DNA from: Lepas anatifera
Taxonomy: Eukaryota; Arthropoda; Thecostraca; Lepadidae
Assembly: GCA_034440635.1 (NCBI GenBank)
Contig: JAOTON010001532.1
Span: 236,001-300,000, forward strand
Length of the DNA stretch: 64,000 bases
Reading direction: 5' to 3'
A program made the translations under genes and the position numbers. Below are positions 56,966 through 64,000 of the stretch, piece after piece. Position 1 is the first letter of the stretch, and every line of letters starts with the position of its first letter. Below the pieces are notes generated by a model. The model worked only from the letters and a program-made list of their open reading frames with translations. It ran no database searches and was not told the DNA's origin.

Positions 56966-58578
56966 GGGTGCTGTGTGCTGTAGCTGCTACTTTGTCCCCT
57001 ACAACTCAGGCAGTCTAAGAATCTCACCACTTACCATCGAAGAACTCCGAAAAATCTTGTTTTCCATGCCAAACAAAACTTCACCCATCAAGGATGATAA
57101 ACCAGAAATTTTTTAATTAGCCTTCCCTATTTTAGGACGACATTTGCTTAGAATCATCAACAAAAGTTTTGTTTCAGACTCCGTGCCATCGAAATGGAAG
57201 GAGGCTATAGTGGTGCCATTGCACAAGAAAGGAGATGCGTCGGTTGGGGCAAATTTCGGGCCGGTTACAAATATTTTTACGATTTGCAAAATTGTTGAAA
57301 AATTGATGCTTCTCCAGCTTAGCCAATACCTCGACCAGCAGCACGTTTTGGCTGACGACCAGCATGGCTTTAGATCTGGGCGCTCAACAGCCACTGCTCT
57401 TTTAGAAATTACCGATGAAATATTAAAAGGGATGGACCGCTCAGAAGTGACTTTACTAACTCTGATTGACTTGAGTCGTTTCTTTGATGTAATTGGTTAT
57501 GGGTCACTTCTGACTTTTACAAATCCATCCGGGCTGGTTTCGGAGCTATCTTAGCGGGCATGTGCAGCGAGTCCAAATTGGGGATAAAGTGTTGGAACCC
57601 CTCCCTATCAACATGGGTACTTTTCAGGGCACATGCTTGGGTCCAGTGCTCGCAAATATCGCGGGTAATGATCTGACGTGTCACATCCCATCACATCTTA
57701 ATGGCTTTCTAGTTGGTTGTGTTAGGTACGCAAACGACATACAGCTAGGAATCACTGGTCCACGTGGTCGCATGCCTGAAATGAAATTTTGCTTGGACGA
57801 AATTCTGGAAGTGATGACCACATGGTTTCAACAAATCCGGATGATGGTCAATGCCAGAAAGACGGAGCTTCTCCTAAGTGACGACCAAAGACAGCTAAAA
57901 CACATACCGCAACCTGTAAACATTCAGTTTATGAATGAGGAAATTGGAAGCAGAAATGTTGTGAAAAATTTAGGGGTATATATGGAACGCAATCTTTCTT
58001 GGTCGCATCTTGTCAAGTGTATTTCGGATCGCTGTTTTGGTATACTTATTGCTTTGTATAATGCCAGATATGTTCTGCCCACTGAAGTACTCCCTCGTGT
58101 TATTGACACGCTGGTATTTTCACATGTTAGGTACTGAATTCAGGTCTATGGAAGCACAAATTCTGAATCAAAGAACAAGATGCAGATAATTTTTAACTTT
58201 GCAGCAAGAATAATATCAGGTCGAAGGAAGCACGGCCATATCTCAGATGTTATTGAAGAGCTGGGATGGCTCAATGCTCAGCGTTTTATGGAATACTTTG
58301 ACATGTGTATGCTTTATAAGTTGATAACAACATGTTGCCCTTTGTCCCTTGCATCGAATTTTCATTTTAACCGTGATGTTTTGAATCGGGAGACAAGACA
58401 ATCGGTACTCTTGGCACTCTCAAAGCCGAGAAGAAATTATGGAAAACGGAACTTTGTTTGTTGTGTCTCATCGCTTTACAACAATATTTGTGTGCTTGTT
58501 GGAAATCCTCGGGCAACAAACTATTGTGTCTTCAAAAAGAATATCAGGCGCGCTGTGCGGGGCGATCGGATGAATTGA
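56966..58578 (+). pseudogene. Decayed CR1/Jockey-like LINE reverse transcriptase
   Basis: Starts with SPLTIEELRKILFSMPNKTS near 57027, then AIVVPLHKKGDASVGANF, KIVEKLMLLQLSQYL and DDQHGFRSGRSTATALL. A frameshift at about 57550 leads into GTFQGTCLGPVLANI and the palm RYANDIQLG, where the catalytic YADD has become YAND. Stops lie at 57114, 57552, 58135 and 58576. The C-terminal ARIISGRRKHGHISDVIEEL segment is typical of LINEs without RNase H. The first 40 bases (56966-57005) are one unit of the minisatellite at 58765-59110, so the element may have inserted in that array. Confidence 0.75.
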
Positions 58579-58764
58579 GTGCTCGTAGATACATAGTATC
58601 ATATTTTACATTTCTATTTCAATCATGTTCGGGCATGTAGTCCTTGTGCTCAGTTCGTGGCGATGTGCTGGAGCACTGACATTTGACAACGTTCGTGACA
58701 AAGGTCTGAGAATATGTGTGCGGAAAGACCTGCTGATGTGAATACATACATACATACACACAAT

Positions 58765-59110
58765 GTGTTGTGTGCTGTAGCTGGTGCTGTCCCCTCAGGG
58801 TGTTGTGTCCCCCTCAGGGTGTTGTGTGCTGTAGCTGCTACTTTGTCCCCTACAATGTGCTATATGCTGTAGCTGGTGCTGTCCCCTCAGGGTGCTGTGT
58901 CCCCTCAGGGTGTTGTGTCCCCCTCAGGATGCTGTGTGCTGTAGGTGCTACTTTGTCCCCTGCAATGTGCTGTGTGCTGTAGCTGCTACTTTTTCCCCCT
59001 GCAATGTGCTGTGTGCTGTAGCCGCTACTTTGTCCCCCTGCAATGTGCTGTGTGCTGTAGCTGGTGCTGTGCACCCCCCCCCGCAAGCTGCTCTGTAGTT
59101 AGCTGGTGCT
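58765..59110 (+). repeat. Composite minisatellite abutting a 3' splice site
   Basis: Mixed units built from TGCTGTGTGCTGTAGCTGCT followed by ACTTTGTCCCC(C)T(G/A)CAA, and from GGTGCTGTCCCCTCAGGG. Several units contain a YAG followed by GGTGCTG, similar to the true junction at 59126, where CCCTGCAG is followed by GGTGCCG. One unit also lies at 56966-57005, on the other side of the LINE. Confidence 0.85.
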
Positions 59111-59125
59111 TCTGTGTCCCTGCAG

Positions 59126-59244
59126 GGTGCCGACCCCGCATGCATGACCCACTACTACCACCTGCTGCCCACCATTGACCTGGACGGCGACCTGTCGGAG
59201 CCGCAGTCGCCCCTGCACCGCTTCACCACCATGGAGGACCGCAT
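59126..59244 (+). CDS. Internal exon of an unrecognised gene
   Basis: 39 codons plus two bases between a good acceptor (CTTCTGTGTCCCTGCAG) and a strong donor (CAT|GTGAGT). Only phase 0 is open. The peptide begins GADPACMTHYYHLLPTIDLD and ends HRFTTMEDR. It is acidic, with a LDGDLSEPQSPLHRF stretch that looks conserved in style (short motif-like, with SP). I do not recognise the family. It may belong to the same gene as the candidate exon at 54547. GC content is well above the flanks, as for the other coding exons here. Confidence 0.6.
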
Positions 59245-61538
59245 GTGAGTGACCAGACCTGCCGGCGGGGCCACTGTACAGGACAGGTGTCGGTCTCTGG
59301 AGGTCCACGGGAACCGAGGGACCACGGCCTCCAGATGTTAAGAATATTTAACAATTCACCAACTCCAAAACATAAATCGAATACATAGTATGGCAAATGC
59401 AAAAGTATTCAAAGGTTATACAAAATATTTCCCTCAATCTGGTAAAGCCGTCTTTGCAGAATATGACGGAATACATTACTTTTAATTCAAGGCTACATAA
59501 ATATTGTTGATCCTGCGGGCCCTGGATGGGTTGACGGAGACACGTCATAGGATCCTATTCATATCCTATGAGAGACCTAAAATCCAGGGGCTGCTAACTT
59601 CTGAAACACCGAGATCTCCAGCCAGGTTTATATTGTGCTCTGTCCGAGATTGGACGCCGCACTCTCTATTCAGGAGAGTTTTCCTCCTGGGGGGAAGTCA
59701 CGTGGCACTGCAGCCCTCCTCCCCTCTGCTCACCAGAATCTCGGTCCAGTTGGCCCCTGTCAGACCCGAGTTCTGGATCCACCAGTGACGTCACTAGTGG
59801 ATACAGTGACGTCACTGATGGATGCGCTGCTGATGCCATCGGACTGCCTGCCATGTAAAGTAAACATTTTGCGTGATAGGTGAATGCTTCAAAGCATGGG
59901 TGCCGGATATACAAATGTCAAATAAAGACAGCGAGAGATGAAGACACCAAAGACCATCATATCATTTCCTTGGGGATGCCACTAATTTACCAACAAGGAA
60001 ATGTTTGTAGGGATCCATAGAGCATAAGATAGGATAACAAGTACCCATTTGAATATGCGGGGCAAAAAAGTGGAGGTATTTTGCCTCCCCTTTGCTGAGT
60101 AAGTCTCTCGGGGCCTTTCTACTGCGCGTGTTAAAGCTTATTGATTTGCGGACAGGCTCATTTGATCTAGTCTCATGAATATGTGATAGCCTATATGAAT
60201 ATGCCATAGCCTTGCGGACATGTCCCAAACCAAAAATTTGGGTGAGATTTCCGAGATATCACGCGTGAATACACTTCAAAAACAGGCACGCAAAACGCTC
60301 TCGCTTTCAAATCACAATACTGAAATGATCCAACAGAGGAGGTTGATAACATTTAATTTCAGTCTCCCGTGACTCATAATCATAACAATTAATAATTAAG
60401 CTCCAAGGTGCGCTTCACATCTACTTAATTTTGCACACATTTGCACACATGCGAATGGTTACACATTGTGTAACCATTCGCACACATTATTTCAAGAACT
60501 CGACCCCGAGAACTCCCTCGGTAGATATGTGAACAATCCGTCTGCCTATCACAGTCCCCAGAGCATCCGTGGCGTATCAGGTCGCTGATAGCTCCATCAG
60601 TGGCGTGTTCAGTTAGCGGAGGTCTAGTTGTGCACTTTGGCTTAAGATCCTAATGGAGCTTGGTGTTGAAGAACGTCGCTACAGGTTTGGTGAGTCTAAA
60701 TCCTTGAGAGGAAACAAGATAGGGAGCTGCGACTGCATGATACCGGGGCGGGGCCTTCTGTGTGAGATTATCTACTAGTCACTGAGGGGTCTTTGTAGCA
60801 CGGTGTGTAAATCACAGAACTTTGAAACGTCCATAGTCCTTCATAACGTTTCAAATAAAAGGCTCTGAAAGAAACGAACTTTGCTCACTTAGCTCATTTT
60901 AACTTAACTTACCTTTACCTCAAAACTGACCGTTAGCTACGACCCGAATGCAAGCAAGCACTTGAATAGTTCACGCTCCTGAACTTCACGCAGCTACATT
61001 TCGTGCCACCCCGCCCACCCCTCCCCTGCCCCCTCCCCGCGCACCCACACATGTACGCTAGCACATTTGTCGTAAACAGCGGGGCGGCACCGACGATACC
61101 GTCCTTATTCGGACGTTTTCGACTCCCAAGAGAGCTCACAGTGCAACGTACAACCCTTGATTGCGTCGTGGAATGAAAAGTGAATAGTATATACAGATTG
61201 CGGTAAAATTAGATCCGTGTTTTGACGATAGCCGTAGGCCGGTAGATATGGATCCGAGAGTATAGCCCCGGAGAACTGCGACTGGGTTAGCTTGTTGTCA
61301 GCGAAATGGTGGCGAGGGAAGCCGATTCTGACCGTGGTTTTACAACCGTTTAAATTATTCTGCAAGGATTGAAGGCTAAGAGCAAATTATTTCACAGTGA
61401 TGCTCGGGATAAATCAGAAGTCCGTAACCTCGACAACTAAGCGTTCAAGACTGCGAGAAGCTTCTAAGCACAATAGCAGAATCGAGAATTGAGAGCTTCG
61501 AGTTTCCTTGTTTGAAAGCGCAAGAGCTACTTTTCATA
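59245..61538. other. Between genes; CRE pair, a 33-bp palindrome and the Pick1 upstream region
   Basis: At 59787-59797 and 59811-59821 two GTGACGTCACT palindromes (CRE core TGACGTCA) lie one after the other. At 60450-60482, TGCGAATGGTTACACA and its exact inverse are separated by one base. GC-rich DNA at 60990-61100 could be the Pick1 promoter. No exon was recognised. Confidence 0.45.
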
Positions 61539-61609
61539 ATGGCGGCCTACCCATACCCACCTGCTCGAAGCCAGTTCAACTACCCACAAGGCATGGGAGA
61601 AGATCAAAG
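61539..61609 (+). CDS. Pick1: PICK1 (protein interacting with C kinase 1), first coding exon
   Basis: ATG at 61539 has an optimal context (A at -3, G at +4). The exon encodes MAAYPYPPARSQFNYPQGMG, then EDQ and two bases, and ends at AAAG|GTGAGA. It was assigned because the two leftover bases plus the first base of the exon at 62468 make a codon and the frame then enters the PICK1 PDZ domain. The sequence itself is a variable N-terminus. PICK1 is a peripheral membrane scaffold that binds receptor C-termini via its PDZ domain and membranes via a BAR domain; the BAR domain lies beyond the window. Confidence 0.75.
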
Positions 61610-62467
61610 GTGAGAATACAATATGTGGATTCAATTCCAGACCTTAAAAACCCCCTGTGCGAAAACAAGTCATCACACCCATGTGCGGCTACAGAGGAGG
61701 GGGGACAAAAACGATATTATTATTTTTGTGAGATTCCTCAAAAACATTGTTTTTCAAGATTTCTTTTCCCTGTTGTACCCCCCTAAAAAACCCTCAACCC
61801 AGATCCGGCACTGATCCAACCAGTCCTGTGAAATGTATGTACCTACCTCGCTCAAGTAGCACTCACGACTAGGGACTAATTACTAGAGGCTATAGCGGCA
61901 GCCGAAATAGCCAGTTTGTTCTGTACAGTTGTTGCTACCGCTGCTGGGTTGACTGACATGTTACCCCTCCCCCCAAACGCGCGACAAACCTGTCCGTCAG
62001 GGGCCTGCCGCCCCCGACACAGCCATGTTGTGACGTCATTTGTGGTGCTGAGCTCAGTGTCATCTCACCAGTCCGCCCTGACTGTTCAACTTCAAAATTG
62101 CATTTCCATTTTTTTGTCTGTTTGAAATAGCAGGTGTTCTTGACGGGGTTTCGCCACTTAGTTCAAAGATATGTAAAGCATGATAGTTGATTTATGGTAG
62201 GTGCATAGATGTAGCTGATCACTCAGCATACCTGCAAATGGCGCACCAGTCTGGGAAAGGCAATAAGTAAGCCTAGGTATGTATGTTCATGTTTTGCATT
62301 GGCGTGTTTTGTTTTTTGGAGTATTTGTACGTCATTTAATGGAAAATCCCGTGTTTTCTCCCAAAATTGAAAAAAATACAGCCTTTCCTTGCTTCAGTCA
62401 AATCCTGACAGAACACTGCGCTGCTGTTTTGCATCGCCAGTAGATATGACCTATGCACCTTTTTCAG
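61610..62467 (+). other. Pick1 intron 1
   Basis: GTGAGA donor to TTTTTCAG acceptor; 858 bp. No repeat or other feature recognised. Confidence 0.7.
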
Positions 62468-62579
62468 GGGGATGACTTTGACCACAGGGAGTGTGACCTT
62501 GAGCAAGGACGAGACAAACCTCATCGGCATCAGTATAGGCGGAGGGGCGCCGCTCTGCCCTTGTCTCTATGTCGTCCAG
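62468..62579 (+). CDS. Pick1: PICK1 exon 2: start of PDZ domain
   Basis: Opens after TTTTTCAG with one base completing a codon, then GMTLTTGSVTLSKDETNLIG followed by ISIGGGAPLCPCLYVVQ and a CAG|GTAACC donor in phase 0. The SKD..NLIGISIGGG stretch is the carboxylate-binding loop of the PICK1 PDZ domain. The Lys and Asp that set its dual ligand specificity in known PICK1 proteins are both present (family knowledge). The CPCLYV stretch is also conserved. Confidence 0.93.
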
Positions 62580-63407
62580 GTAACCACAGGGGTCTGGGAG
62601 AGGGGGTCTATGCAATACGCAGAAGGGGAGTCATCACGTCATCACTGAGGAGGCCCCCCTCTCCAGCTTTGGGGAAATTGGGACCTGAGCTCCCACTTTT
62701 TGGCCGCGGATATACATCTCGAAAAGATTTTCTACACCGAAATTATTACAAAATACAGCATCTGTCGACTACAATATTTCAGTTTGTTACTTACATGATA
62801 CCACAAAATTTTCTATGAGAGAATAACATCTTCCTGCTCTATTCAGTCGACAGGACGTAGAAAAAATGGACATGACCTTTCACTGCCAGATCTAGTTCTC
62901 CCGAGGGAAAATCGGTAGCGATGCCCCTGGTGCGTAGGTTATTACCTGTTCTAAAAACGGAATCCCCCTATTCGTTCTGGGGTGTAGGCTGGCAACTGCA
63001 CTATTGAATCTAGAATTCCAGACTGCATAACTTCTGTCTTATCGCAACTTATGAATCATGGATTTAAACTAAGTGTTTCCTAAATTGAAGGCAAATGAGA
63101 ATATCTGGATTTTAGCTATAAATGGGCATACCCGTGTCTTCTATCATATCTCTGGAACAGAACTTTATACAGCATCTTATCTGAATTTTAAAGCCATATT
63201 TCATGTGATGCAAATCCTGAAGCATGCCATTACTGTATCTAAAATTTCCACTCTTAACTCTTCCTCATCGCTCTCCTGGATCACCTCTCATTATGGATAA
63301 TGTGTGACATGCCATTGTGAACTGTCCAGCAGTGTTATCCACTGTCATGCACTGCAATGTGTATTGTGCACTCTGTCATGTGTAACTGTGAGTACCGGCG
63401 GCGGCAG
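62580..63407 (+). other. Pick1 intron 2
   Basis: 828 bp from GTAACC to GGCGGCAG. The pyrimidine tract before the acceptor is poor, but phase and homology on both sides fix the junction. Nothing else recognised. Confidence 0.7.
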
Positions 63408-63536
63408 GTATTCGACAATACGCCTGCGGGCAGGGACGCGACCCTGCAGTCCGGGGACGAGCTGATCGGTGTCAACGGCACCTCTGTCAAAGGACGCACC
63501 AAGGTCGAGGTCGCCAAAATCATCCAGGCGGTCAAA
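63408..63536 (+). CDS. Pick1: PICK1 exon 3: middle of PDZ domain
   Basis: 43 codons in phase 0, beginning VFDNTPAGRDATLQSGDELI, then GVNGTSVKGRTKVEVAKIIQ and AVK at a GTAAGG donor. This is the classic PDZ helix and strand sequence (GDEL.GVNG..VKG.TK.EVAK.IQ) and matches PICK1 closely. Confidence 0.95.
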
Positions 63537-63935
63537 GTAAGGAGCTAGCGTGATACTCGCTCGAATTCAGCATCTCATCATAATTATGATGAAAACTTCG
63601 AAATTACAGACGGTTTTATTAATTTTTTTCTTATATCAGCAACAGGTATTACACCCAGTTTCGGCTTAAGTCGTACTCAAACACGTGATATCCAGATGAT
63701 AATAATTTTACTTTTCCCCATTTACAGACGGGCTTTTTCTATCGATTTGCCCACTACAGATTTTCCATAACCCAGATGCTATAGAAAGGAGAGAGTATTC
63801 TCATCGGAGAGCGGTTCTCAATTTCGTAACTTACAACATTTACAACAAAAACTCCCTGCTTTCCGTGAATTCAACAGGAGTCCCGATAGATACCCGGTGC
63901 ACCAGGCTTGTAATGACGTCATCATCTGGCAACAG
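63537..63935 (+). other. Pick1 intron 3
   Basis: 399 bp, GTAAGG to CTGGCAACAG. A TGACGTCA palindrome lies at about 63913, near the acceptor, and another in the exon start. Otherwise AT-rich with nothing recognised. Confidence 0.7.
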
Positions 63936-64000
63936 GGTGACGTCACGGTGAGCTACAACAAGCTGCACGCCGACCCTCACCAGGGCAAGTCGCTGGACAT
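63936..64000 (+). CDS. Pick1: PICK1 exon 4: end of PDZ domain (cut by window end)
   Basis: Phase 0 start GDVTVSYNKLHADPHQGKSL, then Asp and a partial codon. It matches the end of the PICK1 PDZ domain and the linker (YNKL.ADP.QG.SLD), after which the BAR region would follow outside the window. Confidence 0.93.

Noticed and set aside
58770..59178. Cys-rich frames (CCSCYFVPYN repeats)
   Set aside because: Translations of the composite minisatellite next to the exon at 59126.
62453..62818. 121-residue + frame starting MHLFQGDDFDHREC
   Set aside because: Wrong frame across Pick1 exon 2; the real frame is fixed by the PDZ sequence and splice phases.

Overview
This is animal DNA, almost certainly from an arthropod and possibly a crustacean. 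The evidence is a clip-domain serine protease homolog (an arthropod-type protein), a Pick1 gene split by ordinary GT-AG introns, and a dense mixture of BEL/Pao, Penelope-like, LINE, hAT-like and piggyBac-like elements. No prokaryotic-style genes are present. The species assignment is an inference.

Host genes. (1) The last 2.5 kb holds the 5' end of Pick1 on the + strand: four coding exons with matching phases, cut by the window end inside the PDZ domain. (2) On the - strand, five phase-compatible exons from 38982 down to 32716 encode a clip domain and a trypsin-like domain that has lost the catalytic His and Ser. A secreted, Pro-rich and His-rich protein starts at 52073 on the same strand. 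Its last donor (50626) is in phase with the clip exon, so it may be the N-terminus of the same gene, with a roughly 11.6-kb intron filled by a LINE. (3) A 5' exon of an unrecognised gene lies at 17469-17429 (-), below a promoter-like stretch with three 42-bp repeats. (4) Two further candidate + strand exons lie near 54.5 kb and 59.2 kb.

Mobile DNA makes up most of the rest. 1-3 kb: LINE wrecks, one split by a TTAA-flanked MITE. 3.4-7.1 kb: a 3.7-kb hAT-like element with a perfect 8-bp target duplication, subterminal GGCTCC arrays and long internal inverted arms. 13.6-15.1 kb: LINE fragment. 21.5-23 kb: piggyBac-like repeat carrying another MITE. 23.6-25.5 kb: Penelope-like element with inverted ends. 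25.5-31.2 kb: BEL/Pao element. 31.2-31.85 kb: a palindrome between TA tracts with a hammerhead-ribozyme-like core at its centre. 42.1-49.3 kb: two-ORF LINE whose ORF2 is split by a cleanly inserted 1026-bp TTAA element. 57-58.6 kb: another LINE. Small hAT-type MITEs and tRNA-headed SINEs are scattered throughout.

The most notable patterns are: minisatellites pressed against the 3' splice sites of three separate coding exons, in at least one case apparently built from the splice-site and exon-start sequence itself; the ribozyme-like palindrome; and several insertions whose target duplications can be read base by base.
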